Part shown: positions 33,051 to 44,780 of the stretch, one piece after another
How the letters are laid out: the number at the start of each line of letters is the position of its first letter
Numbering within the stretch: position 1 is the first letter of the stretch
Source of the DNA: Elephas maximus indicus
Taxonomy: Eukaryota > Chordata > Mammalia > Proboscidea > Elephantidae
DNA: 64,000 bases
NCBI RefSeq assembly: GCF_024166365.1
Contig: NC_064830.1
Location: forward strand, 89,582,968-89,646,967
Reading direction: 5' to 3'
Translations under genes and position numbers: made by a program
The notes under the pieces: generated by a model
Seen by the model: the letters and a program-made list of their open reading frames with translations, nothing else
Databases searched by the model: none
What the model was told of the DNA's origin: nothing

Positions 33051-33855
33051 ACTGGATTTGAAGGCTAAGGACCATAGTCTCGGGGGACGTCTAGGTCAAT
33101 TGGCATAACATAGTTCATAAAAATAATGTTCTACGTTCTAGTTTGATGAGTAGCACTTGGGGTCTTAAAAGCTTGTGAGCAGCCATCTAAAATACAACTA
33201 TTGGTCTCTTCTTGTCTGGAGCAAAGGAGAGTGAAGAAAACCAAAGACCCAAGGATGCAATTAGTCCACAGGACTAATGGCCCACAGCAACCACAGCCTC
33301 CCCTAGCCTGAGACCAGAATTAAATGGTGCCTGGCTAGCACTAATGACCACTCTGACTAGAGACACAATAGAAGGTCCCAGACAGAATGGAAGAAAAATG
33401 TAGAACAAAACTCAAATTCATTAAAAAAACAAAACAAAACAAAACCACACTTACTGGACCGATAGAGACTGGAGGAACCCCCAAGACTATCACCATAAAA
33501 CACCATTTTAACTTGAAACTGAAGCCACTCCCAGAAGTCACCTTTCAGCCAAATAATAGATTGGCCTATAAAATAAATAATAACACTCATGAGGAATGTG
33601 CTTCTTAGAACAATCAACTATATGAGACCAAATGGGCAACATTTGCCCAGAAGCAAAGATGAAAAAGCAAGGAGGGGCAGGGAAACTGGCGGGCCAAAAA
33701 CAAGGAAGGCATGTTGGAAATGGTGAGCGTGCTGATACATTGCGGGGATAGCAGCCAAAGTCATGGAACAAATTGTGTATAAATTGTTGAATGCAAAACT
33801 AATCTGATGTGCAAACTATCACCTAAAACACAATAAAATGTTCAAAAAAAGACTT
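33050..33855 (+). mobile_element. Family D retroposon, long copy with A-rich tail
   Basis: AGTAGCACTTGGGGTCTTAAAAGCTTGTGAG, then CAAATTCATTAAAAAAAC, AGTCACCTTTCAGCCAAATAATAG and the 3' end CACAATAAAATGTTCAAAAAAAG. It directly follows a minus-oriented family B element, as also at 39600. Confidence 0.65.
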
Positions 33856-33859
33856 TACC

Positions 33860-34689
33860 AAACAGGGAGAAAAGACAGATTACCTTTAAAGAAACAACAA
33901 AGGGAAAATATAGAATAAGGGGGAAAAACTGTTCCATTAGTCCAAAAAAGCAATATTTTTTTAAAGCAAGAAAAATGAAAGCACAAAATAAGACAGTAGA
34001 AATAAATCCAAAAATATCAGTAATATAATAAATAATAATTTATCCAGTTAAAAGACAAATCCTATTGGATTAGATTTGAAAAAAAAAGAATGGCTTTTGT
34101 TTTAAACTAGAATTTGTTTGATATGATTTTGTATCCTTTTACTTTAAACTTTTCTGTGTCATTTTGCGTAAAAACATAGGAAACGAAACAAACAGCATTC
34201 CAAAGATGGCTAGTTTACTATAACTCAAGTTTAAGGCAATAAGCATTACTAGAGATAATAGGAGTCACTCTATAATGATAAAAGTTCAGTTCACCAAAAA
34301 GATGTAAAATTTGAAAACTTAAATGCACCTAATAATATAGCCTCCAAATATAAAACTCTCATAAAGGAAAGAAATGGATAAATTGGACTTCATAAGAACT
34401 GAAAGCTTTTGCTCATCAGAAGACATCATTAAGAAAATGAAAAGGCAAGCAACCGATCGTGAAAAAATATTTGCAAAACATATCTGACAAAGACCTTCAA
34501 TTAAGAATATATACATATCACAACTCAAAAGTAAGATAAACAAATAGGCAGAAGATCTGAAAAGTTAGATCACAAAAGAGAATAAATGAATGGCCAAAAA
34601 CCACATGAAAAGATGCTCAATACCATTAGACATTAGGGAAACGCAAATTAAAACTACCAGGAGACACGACTAACACTCACTAAAGAAAA
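33860..34689 (+). mobile_element. L1-derived A-rich sequence
   Basis: The right half is clear L1 ORF2 (CTCATAAAGGAAAGAAATGGATAAATTGGACTTCATAAGAACTG, AAAATATTTGCAAAACATATCTGACAAAGACC). The left half is A-rich and only loosely L1-like. Confidence 0.6.
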
Positions 34690-34883
34690 CACAAAAAAAA
34701 CCCAGTTGCCATCAAGTCAATTCCAACTCATGGCAGTCTCATGTGTGTCAGAGTGGAAATTGCTCCATAAGGTTTTCAGTGGCTGATTTGCATATCTTCT
34801 GAGGCACCTCTGAGCAGATTGAACTTCTGACCTTTCGGTTAGCAGCAGAGAGTCTTGACGGTTACGCAACCCAGGGAATCCTA
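34690..34883 (-). repeat. Diverged SINE of the afrotherian type
   Basis: AACCCAGTTGCCATCAAGTCAATTCCAACTCATGGC to GGTTAGCAGCAGAGAGTC and CAACCCAGGGAATCC. It has an extra internal stretch (TTTGCATATCTTCTGAGGC) compared with the common form. Confidence 0.75.
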
Positions 34884-34894
34884 CAAACTCACTA

Positions 34895-35080
34895 TTGTTG
34901 TTGTTAGGTGCCATCAAGTTGTTTTTGATTCATAGTGAGCCAATGTGACAGAGTAGAACTGCTTTATAGGCTGTAATCTTTATGGGAGCAGATTGTCGGT
35001 TCTTTCTCCCATGGAGACACTGAGTGGATTCAAAGGTCAACCTTTTGGTTAGCAGCCAAGTACTTAACTGTTGCACCTTC
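34895..35080 (-). repeat. Diverged SINE of the afrotherian type
   Basis: TTGTTGTTGTTAGGTGCCATCAAGTTG (the RTE-like tail side) to GGTTAGCAGCCAAGTACTTAACTGTTGCACC, directly beside the previous copy. Confidence 0.75.
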
Positions 35081-35434
35081 TAGATGCCAACAATAAACTC
35101 TTAGAATATGCAATTTCTATGAAACAGAAAAATTCTAAAATAATGGTGATGATCTGTCTCATAAAATGAGTTAATTTTTACTACCTTAACAAAGATTTTA
35201 AAGATCTTATATAATCTTTAATTTACTCTTTATTTTTGAAAGATATTTTCACTGGGTATAGAATTCAAGGTCAATAGTTTTTTCTAGCAACACTCTCTCC
35301 TCTGATGAGATGTCTGCTGTAATTCTTATATTTTCTCTGTGTGCAACATGTCTTTTTCTTCTGGTTGCCTTCAAGATTTTCTCTTTATCTTTGGTTTCCA
35401 GCAGTCAGCTGTTTGAATAAGTTTGTTTGGTGTC

Positions 35435-36682
35435 TGTCTTAGTTACCTAGTCCTGCTACAACAGAAATACCACAAGTGGATGGCTTTAAAAAACAGAAAT
35501 TTTTTCTCTCACAGTTTAGGAGGCTGGAAGTCCAAATTCAGGGTACTAGCTCCAGGGGAAAGATGTCTCTCTCTCTGTTGACTCTGGAGAAAGGACACTG
35601 CTATCAGTCTCCTGGTCTAGGAACTTCTCAGCTTCAGGGCACTCCTGCCTGAAGGCACTCAGCTCTCGTTGCATGGATTGGGTCCCACACAAACTCGCTC
35701 CAGTCTCCTGGTTCTGCTGCCACCATTTCTCTGTCTCTGCTTCTCATGGTCTGCGCTGTCTCTGGTGTTACAGCTCAATTCTCCTTCTGAGCCCTCACCA
35801 GAGTTGTCTTTGATGTCCATAATTCCACCAACAATCTCTTCAAGGCAACCTAGGCTTTTCCTATTACCAAACCCAGAAAACCAAACCCAGTGCCATCGAG
35901 TCAATTCCGACTCATAGCGACCCTATAGAACGGAGTAGAACTGCCCCACAGAGTTTCCAAGGAGCCCCTGGCGGATTCGAACTGCCAACCCTTTGGTTAG
36001 CAACCATAGCACTTAACCACTAATCCACCAGGGTTTCCACTTTTCCTGTTAGGCACTTTAAAACTCTTCCAGCCTCCACCCGTTACCCAATTCCAAAACC
36101 ACTTCCACATTGTAGTTATCTTTTAGAGCAGCATCCCACTCTTGGTACCAAATTCTGTCTTAGTCATCTAGTGCTGCTATAACAGAAATGCCACAAGTGG
36201 ATGGCTTTAACGAACAGAAATTTATTCTCTCACAGTTTACGAGGCTAGAAATCTGAATTCAGGGTACCAGCTCCAGAGGAAGGCTCTCTCTCTCTCTCTC
36301 TGTTAGCTCTGAGGAAAGTCCTTGTCATCAATCTTCCCCTCGTTTAGGAGCTTTTCATTGGAGGCAGCCTGAGTCCAAAGGACATGCTGCATTCTTGGCT
36401 CTTCTTCCTTGGTGTTAATGAGGTCCCTCTTCTTTCTGTTCGCTTTTGTCTTTTATATCTCAAAAGAGATGGACTCAAGATAAGACTTAATTCTATAAAT
36501 TGTGTCCTACCTCATTAATATAACTACTTCTAATCCTGCCTCATTAACATCATAGAGGTTAGAATTTACAACACAGGATAATTACATCAGATCACAAAAT
36601 GAAGGGCAACCACACAATACTGGGAATCCTGGCCTATCCAAGTCGACACATATTTTTGGGAGACACAATTCAATCCATGACA
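35435..36682 (-). mobile_element. Internally deleted family A provirus with primer-binding site
   Basis: Left part 35435-35640 is a truncated 3' LTR (TGTCTTAGTTACCTAGTCC). 35641-36155 is internal sequence holding a SINE. 36156-36682 is the 5' LTR (TGTCTTAGTCATCTAGTGC to CAATCCATGACA). On the minus strand TGGTACCAAGAGTGGGATGC (36131-36150) follows the 5' LTR after five bases, a good fit to a leucine-tRNA primer site. No gag or pol sequence remains. Confidence 0.7.
35880..36038 (-). repeat. Afrotherian tRNA-derived SINE, near consensus, with 12-base duplication
   Basis: CCAAACCCAGTGCCATCGAGTCAATTCCG to CCACTAATCCACCAGGGTTTCC. The host sequence CTTTTCCTATTA on its left recurs as CTTTTCCTGTTA on its right. 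One of the best preserved copies. Confidence 0.9.
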
Positions 36683-37077
36683 CTATGTTTCATTAATTTT
36701 TGAAAATTCTCAGCCATTATCTGTTCAAATATTTCTTCTGCCTTGTTCTTGCTTCTCCTTAATTCCAGTTACACATGTTAGACTGTTGGATACTCTCCTA
36801 CAGCTCTTGGATTCTCAGCTATTTTTATGCTCTTTCCTTCTTTGTGTTTCACATTGAGTAATTTCTATTGACCTAGCTTCAAACTTGTTGGTTGTTTCCT
36901 TGGCTGTGTTGAGTCTACTGATAAGCCTACTGAAAACATTCTTCATCTCTCTTGATGCCGTTATCAATTTCTAGCATTTTTCACTTGTTTTTTTTCCATC
37001 TCTCATAAATTTCCCACTTGTTCATACATATTTGTCTAACTTTTGCACTAAAGCCTTTAATATGTTAATCATAAAAG

Positions 37078-37233
37078 CCAAACCAAACCCATTGCTGTCA
37101 AGTTGATTCCAACTCATAGCGACCCTATAGGAGTAGAACTGCCCCATAGCGTTTCCAAGGAGCAGCTGGTAGGTTTGAACTGCTGACCTTTTGGTTAGCA
37201 GCCAAATGCTTAACCACTGTGCCACCAGGGCTC
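37078..37233 (-). repeat. Afrotherian tRNA-derived SINE, near full length
   Basis: GCCAAACCAAACCCATTGCTGTCAAGTTG to CCACTGTGCCACCAGGGCTCC. Nested in antisense LINE sequence, with TATTAATCATA on both sides as a probable duplication. Confidence 0.9.
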
Positions 37234-37610
37234 CATATTAATCATAGTTATTTTAAATTTCCTGCCTGATAGTTCCAACATCTGAATCATATCTGAGTCT
37301 GATTCTCGAGAGTGTATTGTTTTTGTCTTTTTTTTTTTTTTTTTGGTTGAAAGCTAAACATCTTACGTGAGACAGTAGTGATTGGGGCAAATATTTATGC
37401 CTAGAAATAGGTGTGTCTTTTCTTTTGCTAGCTCTCTAATGTGTTGGGTTGAATTAATGTATTAAAAAGTTGAGTTGGGTTTGAGTTTTGTTATTGCTAT
37501 GATTACTCTAGATACACCACAGATTTCAAATTCCTCTAGTGTTACTTTGTATTTAGGAGGGGGACTGGATTGCCAGATGATTTTTCTAAATCTTGCCTCC
37601 ACTTCAGGAT

Positions 37611-38619
37611 TTAAAGAAAAATAGAGAGACTTTACCTAAAAAGTGAAAAGACAAGCTACCAACTAGGAAAATGTCTTCAGAAACAATATATCCAATAAGA
37701 AACTAATAACCAAAGTATATATAAAACTTGAACAACTTAACAACAAAAAGACAACCCAATCAAAAAATGGGCAAAGGACCTGAATAAACATTTTACCAAA
37801 GAGGACATTCGAATGGCCACCAAACACATAAAACGATGTTCAACATCATTAGCCATCAGAGAGGTGCAAGTCAAAACCACAGTGAGATACCATTTCACTC
37901 CCACTAGGATGGCTAAGATAAAAACAGAAAATAACAAATGTTGGTGAAGATGTGGGGAGATTGGAACCCTTATCCATTGCTGGTGGGAATGCAAAATGTT
38001 TCAGCCATTGAGGGAACAGTGTGACAGCTCCTCAAAAGAGCCAAAAATAGAACTACCATATGACCCAGCAATTCCACTGCTAGGAATATGAAAAGACATG
38101 AAAGCAGTGATGCTAACAGACGCTATGTACACCAATGTTCATTGTAGCGTTATTCACAACAGTAAAAATGTGGAAACAACCTAAATGCCCATCAATGCAC
38201 GAGTGGATAAACAAAATGTGGTACATACATACAATAGAATAGTACTCATCCTGAAAGAAAAATGAAGTCTTGATACATGCTACAATACGGATGATACTTG
38301 AAGACATTATGCTGAATGAAATACATCAATCACAAAAGGACAAATATTATATGGCTTCATTTATATAAAAAGACAAGAACAGGCAAATGTATAGAGACCA
38401 AAGTTTATTAGTGGTTACTGGGGGCCAGAAGGAGGAGGACAGGAGAGGTTATTATTTATGGAGCACTGAGTTTTGGTTTACAGTGATGGAAAAATAACAA
38501 TCATTAAGAGTAGGGTTGCCCAGCTAATTAACGTAACTGCTGTCAATAAATTGTATACCTGTAAAAAGTTGAATTGGCAAAAGTTGTATGATAGATATAT
38601 TTACAACAACACTAAAAAG
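37611..38619 (+). mobile_element. L1 ORF2 3' portion and 3' UTR
   Basis: AAAAATGGGCAAAGGACCTGAATAAACATTT, AGATACCATTTCACTCCCACTAGGATGGC, CCAGCAATTCCACTGCTAGG and the 3' UTR words AGGAGGACAGGAGAGGTTATT. Not coding. Confidence 0.8.
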
Positions 38620-39595
38620 GGCAGCTGCTGAGGCTGCTTGTGTACAACCAAACATCTCATGGGATTTGGCTTCTTGGTGTAAAAATGGCATGGAAGGTGT
38701 GACCTCCTCTGACTTCAAAAAGGGGAAGAAAAATCAAGATCAATAGCCCAAGCCTGATTTCTATGAGGTGGAGTCAAACGTGCCCGCACCCTCCGAAGTT
38801 TTTAATAATCTGGCACCGCACCATCTGTCCCTCCCACAGCACTCTCTACTTCTCTGCCGCACAAATCTCACAAACCACGCTTACAATGATGGGGTTTATC
38901 AGGGAAGAAACAGGTTAAAATTCAGCTTCAGGAAGGCCCAGGATACAGTTCTTCGATCAGGACAGCCTCCTCTTAGCTATGCCCACTGGCACACTTCTCT
39001 CTGGCCCCTCAGCCTCTTGGTCCCTCAGCACAGCCTCTGCCCTGCTCAGGCAAGTGTTACAAAGCTCTTTTAGCTCTGCCGATAAGTGCCTGGTGGCACC
39101 CCACTCCAGCAGTAAATCTTGTGCTCGGAGGCACTCAGCTTTCTTGCTCCTTGGACCAGGTAGCCCCACCACAGCCATCTCACACTGGTCTCCTGATTTC
39201 TGTCATCTTGCACTACCATCTCTTGCTGTCTTCCATGTTACAGCTCCTCAATCAGTCTCCTGGATCTCAGAGGTTCTCAGCACAGGGATCTCAAGTCCAA
39301 AGGACATGCTCCACTCCTGTCTCTTTCTTGGTGTTTTGGAGAACCTCTCTTCCCGCCCCTGGAATGGTTCATTTTAAGCCTTGCAGGATGGCAAAACTAA
39401 CCAATCCCCTCGTTAGGGTTCCATACATCTTATTTACATGGTCACACCCCCAAAAGGGTGCCATCCACCTTATTTACATTATTAACAAGCTTTCCAGTCC
39501 CATTGGAAACACAACCACCTCATTTGCATATCCCTACCAAATCATTTGGTAGGAGTTAACAAAAATTATAGCTAGAAGGGCTCTATTAAGTGATT
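38620..39595 (-). mobile_element. Family B LTR-like element
   Basis: GTAAAAATGGCATGGAAGGTGTGACCTCCTCTGAC, GATGGGGTTTATCAGGGAAGAAACAGG, TAAGTGCCTGGTGGCACCCCACTCC and CCTACCAAATCATTTGGTAGGAGTTAAC (an imperfect palindrome). Same organisation as 31434-33050, and again directly followed by family D. Confidence 0.6.
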
Positions 39596-40395
39596 CACTG
39601 CATTTCACTTGGTTTGGGGGCTTAGGGTCATGGTTTCATGAGACATTCCAGTTAATTGGTTAATAACATGTTTAGTGCTTCTGTTCTACCTCTTAGTTCA
39701 TTTGCCTGGGGTCTTAAAAGCTTGCAAGAGGCCATCTAAGATACAACAATTGGTCTCCCTTCACCAGGAGCAACAGAGGAAAGAGAGTCAGAAGTAGGAG
39801 GAAGAAATGGAATGTGTGGCTGGCTAATCGCCTCCATGAACAACTGCCTCCTTTGCCATGAGATCAGAAGAACTGGATCGTGCCCAACTACCATTACTGA
39901 ACATTTTGATCAAAGATTCTATAGAAGAATCCTTATCAAAAGGGGGGAAAATGCAGAACATAAGCTCAAATTCTCATGCAATCTGGACTTTCTGGAGCCA
40001 TGGAAGCCAGATAAATCCCCAAAACCACTGCCCTGAGATAATCTTTAAACCTTAAACCAAAAAATATCCCCTGAAGTCTTCTTAAAACCAAACAATACTT
40101 TAGCTTAACTAGTAAAGAATGTCTGCTTTGAGCATTGTGCTCTTTTAATAATTATTTATATCAGATCAAATTGACAATGGCAACTTGAAACATTAGATAG
40201 GAAACTTAGGGTGCAGTGAGTTTATGTTAATTGGGGAGGAACAATTCAGAAAAGAAGGGTGAGAATGGTTACACAACTCAAAGAACGTAATTGATGTCAC
40301 TGAATTGTACATGTAGAAATTGTTGAGTTGGTGTATTTCTTCTATGTATATTCTCAAAAACAACGAAAATAAATAAATAAATATTTTTAAAAAGC
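39596..40395 (+). mobile_element. Family D retroposon, second 3' subtype
   Basis: TGGGGTCTTAAAAGCTTGCAAGAGGCCATCTAAG, then AGCCATGGAAGCCAGATAAATCCCC, TTTAGCTTAACTAGTAAAG and the tail AAATAAATAAATAAATATTTTTAAAAAG. The first half is shared with 33050-33450, the second with 22866-23275. Confidence 0.65.
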
Positions 40396-42044
40396 ACCAG
40401 CCACTGATGTGCAGGACATGTGGGGTAGGGGATGGAGAGCCAGGAAAAAGACAGCAAGGATGATAGCATCAGGACAGGAAAACCAGAGGGTGCCCAAGCA
40501 AATTTCAAATGGCGGCAAGTGTGTCTGAACTGGGATTTTCAGGCTTATCACTGGCAGCGTTTACATGGGTAGGTGAGGTCTTACATCTGTCAGGCTGGGC
40601 CACATAAACCTCCTGGGGAACAGGTGCATGGTGGGGACAGGGTATCAGCAGCTCCCAGCCAGCCACCAGAAGATATGTGGAGGGATGGCCCCTTGGAGTG
40701 GGCTGGATGTATGCTGGTGGCTACTGAATCCACCATTGAAGAGCTCATGCTTGAGCCTGGGGAATGGCAGAAAAGGAAAGCCTGGTCTCCTGTGGGAAGT
40801 TCAGAAGTGGCTAATGACCACAGCACATTATCTCTACCCTTGGGCACTGCACAAAACATCTGCTTCTAAATCCATCTTTGAGAGAAATTGCCCTTAGGTG
40901 TTAGCGTCAGGAAAAGCTGGGCATCTCCAAGCCCCCAGCTTGGTTCAAGCCGGGAGCAGAGTGGAAGGCAAGCTGCTCAGGCTCAGGCCTCCCCACTGCC
41001 TAGGCATTGAGTTCAGTGACTGTGCAGCAAGTCTTCTAGCCATCTGGTGGTCCTAGGTCTGGGCAACTGGGCCACTCCACGTGGGAAAGGCAGCAGATGT
41101 GTCAGAGGCATTAAGACCCTTTGGGTTTTGTGGGGCCTTCATTTATTTTAACTCAGCCCTTGTTCCTCCAAGGTCCTCATACAGGTTCTCATTCGGGAGT
41201 GTCCAGACTTGCCTCCACCACTCCTGCTGCTCCTCTGGAAAATGGTCTGGTCAAAGGCAAGAGGCTGCATTTCAGAGGGTCTCGTGTCCCAGGTACAATG
41301 ATGTTATCGGCAGCTTTGACCTTGAGCCCCTCCTGTAAACTCGCCATGGCTCAGTGACACCCCCCACAGTCATAACAACCCTAAGGACCCCTCAGCCCTG
41401 CTCCCTGAAAGATCTTGGTTGTAGATACCTGTACATTGCCCACCCAAACCACACCCCATCCCCTTCTGGGCAGCAAACATTCCCCCACGCCCCACTCCCT
41501 GGTCTGGGTCAAGAGGGTGTTTTCCTTCTGACGCACAGGACCAGCAAAGAATTGGCTCATTTCCTCATTCATTCATCCGCTCTGAAGTTCTGTCTCAGAA
41601 TAACTGATGGAGAGAGACAAGGAAACACTGCTGTACATGTTGTTGAGTCAGACATCTGTGCGGGGTGCTGCAAGCACAATGGAAGGCACAATGACCAACC
41701 TGGGAACTGGGGAGCTGGAATTAGGAAAGCCTTATGAAAAGTAGGCCTAAGCCACAACAGATAAATTAATTATCTTTTCCAGAGAGTTATGAAAAGAAAG
41801 GCATCCCTGGCCAGACCTGGAGGATGAAACCATCTGCCCTGTTCTGGGAACAGGATGGAGCCTGGAGTGTAGGCGGAGAAAGGAGAAAGAAACCACAGTC
41901 AGCCATGGAGCTGGAGAGGCTGGCTTGAGCAGGCTATGGAAGGCCTTCAAGCCATCTTCAAGCTTTTGAACCTGAGGACAATGGGGAGCCATTGAAGGAT
42001 TTATGTAGAAAACAATGGAGTATGATATGATAAGAATAGCAGTT
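40396..42044. other. Non-repetitive sequence with no recognised gene
   Basis: GC-richer, low-repeat sequence with open frames on both strands (for example plus 40573-40869 and 41354-41737, minus 40590-40859). None shows a motif, signal peptide or exon-intron pattern that I recognise. It could contain single exons or regulatory sequence. I do not call a gene. Confidence 0.4.
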
Positions 42045-42135
42045 CACCTCAGGCTGTGTGACATTGGACAGGTCACTTAATCTCTTTGAGTCTCATTTTT
42101 CTCACCAGCAAAATGGGGAAAGTATGTGATCTTCC
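42045..42135 (+). repeat. MIR-type SINE remnant
   Basis: GGCTGTGTGACATTGGACAGGTCACTTAATCTCTTTGAGTCTC and CACCAGCAAAATGGGG. Confidence 0.75.
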
Positions 42136-42359
42136 TGCCCAAATCTAATCATGAGAAAAATACCAGACAAATGCAAATTTTAGGAACACTGTACAAAACA
42201 CCTAACCAGTACCCCTCAAAACCATGAAGGTCATCCAAAACAAGGCAAGTCTGAGAAACTGTCACAGACCAGAGGAGGCTGAGGAGACATGACAGCTAAA
42301 TGTAATGTGGTGTCCTAGAAGGAGACAGGAGGGAAAAGCTAGTGAAATCCAAATGAAGC

Positions 42360-42810
42360 ATGGTTAACAATAACTGACCTTATATCCATACAATGGAATA
42401 TTATTCAGTAATTAAAAAGGAATGAAGTACTGACACGTGTATGTATGCTACCTGGATGAAACCTGAAGGCATAATGCTAAGTGAAATCAGCCAGACACAA
42501 ATGACCATATATTCCAAGATTCCATTTATATGAAATGTCCAGAATTGGCAAATCTCTAGGGCCAGAAAGTAGATTAGTAGTTGCCATGGGCCGGGGACTG
42601 GGCGGGGGGGGGGGGGGGGGGGTGGGTGGGAGACTAATGGGGAGTGACTGCTAACGGGTACAGAATTTTTAGGGGGTACAAAAATGTTCTAAAATTAGAT
42701 TGTAGCGATGCTTACAAAACCCTATGACTATACCAAAAACCATTGAAATAGGTAGAGTGTATAGTATGTGAATTATATCTCAACAAAGCTGTTGAAAAAA
42801 TGGTAATGTT
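42360..42810 (+). mobile_element. L1 3' end with internal poly-G tract
   Basis: ATACAATGGAATATTATTCAGTAATTAAAAAGGAATG, CATAATGCTAAGTGAAATCAGCCAGACAC, GTGAATTATATCTCAACAAAGCTG. A run of about 19 G (42604-42622) sits in the 3' UTR, where L1 elements often carry G-rich sequence. Confidence 0.75.
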
Positions 42811-43022
42811 GTTTGTTCCTTTGCTGTGACAAATATACCATTGTAATGTAAGATGTTAATTTACAGTACTATTTTTACATTTCTGTAAATCTATAGAACC
42901 ACTCTAAATACAAAAAGTTTATTTAAATAAAAATTACAGTCATGCATCACTTAACATCCACAATACGTTCTGTAAAATGGAACGTTATGTGATCTGAATG
43001 TTGTGCGAACACCCTGTTATAT

Positions 43023-44323
43023 ATAGGCAGTCTCTGGATTACGAACAAGTTCCATTCCTAAATCTCTTTTAGGTTGAATTTGTCCATAAGTCAGAATAGT
43101 TAGATACAGTTCATATCTAACGTCATTTAGTCAAATCTTTATCTTAGTATATACTGCAGTATATAGTGTACCTTTCTATGCTGCAGGGCAATGGATCACT
43201 TTTGTGTGGCCTTTCTCCCCATGGTGTTGTAACTCCCACCCAAGTGATTGGGCAGGACTGTGTAAATAAGGTAATTGTGGCCCACAGAGGGGACTGGTCA
43301 GTTTTGCCTGCTAGGTTTAAAAGAGAGCCAATTCCAGAGCAGGAAGAGGATCTCACCACCACCAAGGAAGAAGATCCAGGAGCGGAGCATATTTTGGACC
43401 CAGGGTCCCTGCGCTGAGAAGCTCCTGGAACCAGGAGACTGAGAGAGGGAGCGAGAGTAAGAGAGCTGTTAACACTGAAGATGAGAAGCGGTGGCAGACA
43501 AATGGTGGTAGGAGAGACCAGCAGGAGATGGCACAGAAGGCTTCCCAGCCCACAAAGATAGAAAGTTGAGTACCTTCAGACAGGAGCCTTGCTGGCGGAG
43601 TAGGGTGCTTCCAGGCACTTGGTAGCGCTAGTTTCGCGACCCAAGGAGCTAGAGCTGAACCCCTTCAGGTAAGGCTTACTGGCGAGTGAGGTGCATCAAG
43701 GTGCTTATCTGAGAACTAAAAGAGCTTTGTAACACTTGCCTGAGCAGGCCAGAGAGAGGTGTGCCTGAGGGCATTTCTGAGGACAGGCTGTCCTGATGGA
43801 AGAACTGTATCCTGAGTGTTGCTGATTAGGAATTATAACCTGTTACTTCCCTAACAAACCCCATAATTGTGAGAATTGTCTGTGAGTTCTGTGTGGCCAT
43901 TGCAATGAATTATCAAACCCAGCAGAGAAGCAGAGAGTGCCATGGGAGAGATGGTTGGTTGTGGAATTGGTAAAGAAGGCAGAGAGAGGAGGCAGGTCTG
44001 ATCTCCGCCTCATAGGAATCAGCCTTGGGCTGTTGATCTTGATTTTCCCTCCCTCTTTTGAAGTTAGAGGAGGTCAGACACCTCCACCAAATCATTTTTA
44101 CATACGTATAAAGAACACTAAACACTTCCAGTTACACTAAAACATCTTTAACATAATAATAATAATACCGTTTTGTTGTGCATTGTAAAGTAGCACCTGT
44201 TTGTTATTTTGAACTATTGTATGCACCTTGAATTTTGAATATAATAGGCTTTGGGACGGGGTTGGTTCATAACTCTGGGTTGTACTTAAGTCTTATGTTC
44301 ATTAACCCAGGGACTGCCTGTAC
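43023..44323. mobile_element. Second DNA transposon, nested and itself split
   Basis: AGGCAGTCTCTGGATTACGAACAAG on the left and TTAACCCAGGGACTGCCTG on the right are imperfect inverted repeats. Its centre is interrupted by family B at about 43150-44103. Confidence 0.6.
43150..44103 (+). mobile_element. Family B LTR-like element
   Basis: CCATGGTGTTGTAACTCCCACCCAAGTGATTGGGC through GTTACTTCCCTAACAAACCCCATAATTGTGAG and TTGAAGTTAGAGGAGGTCAGACACCTCC. It parallels 9986-10868 in the same orientation. The signal equivalent to AATAAA reads AACAAA here. Confidence 0.6.
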
Positions 44324-44334
44324 TTAAGAAAACT

Positions 44335-44780
44335 ATATGGGTGGAACAAGAAAGCAGTGGGATGCAGACCCCAAATTCTTGTAAAAAGACCAGACTTAAC
44401 GGTCTGACTGAGACTAGAAGGACGCTGGTAGTCATGGCCCCTGGACCGTTTGTTAGCCCAAGACAGGAACCATTCCCAAAGCCAACTCTTCAGACAGGAA
44501 TTGGACTGGACAATGGGATAGTAAAACATGCTGGTGAAGAATGAGCTTCTTGGATCAAGTAGACACTTGAGACTTTGTTGGCATCTCCTATCTGCAGGGG
44601 AGACGAGAGGGCAGAGGAGCTCAGAAGCTGGAGGAATGGACATGAAAAGAGAGAGTAGAGGGAAGGAGCGGGTTGTCTCATTGGGGGAGAGCAATTAGGA
44701 GTATATAGCAAGGTGTATATAAATTTTTGCATAAGAGACTGACTTGATTTGTAAACTTTCACTTAGAGCACAATAAAAAA
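44335..44780 (+). mobile_element. Family D retroposon with poly(A) tail
   Basis: CTTGTAAAAAGACCAGACTTAACGGTCTGACTGAGACTAG, AGAATGAGCTTCTTGGATCAAGTAGAC, GTAAACTTTCACTTAGAGCAC, then AATAAAAAAAAAAAA. Confidence 0.65.

Larger units (their letters stand above)
35180..37610 (-). mobile_element. Antisense L1/HAL1-like LINE interrupted by an LTR element and a SINE
   Basis: T-rich sequence of the kind seen in antisense LINE copies: CACTGGGTATAGAATTCAAGGTCAATAG and CTTTATCTTTGGTTTCCAGC, then after the LTR insert CAGCCATTATCTGTTCAAATATTTCTTCTG, CTGCCTGATAGTTCCAACATCTG and TTGGTTGAAAGCTAAACATCTTA. A T19-like run is at about 37330-37344. Confidence 0.55.

Noticed and set aside
40573-40897. Overlapping plus and minus frames near 40.6-40.9 kb as a gene
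   Set aside because: No start context, splice pattern or motif favours any of the frames. Left as unassigned.
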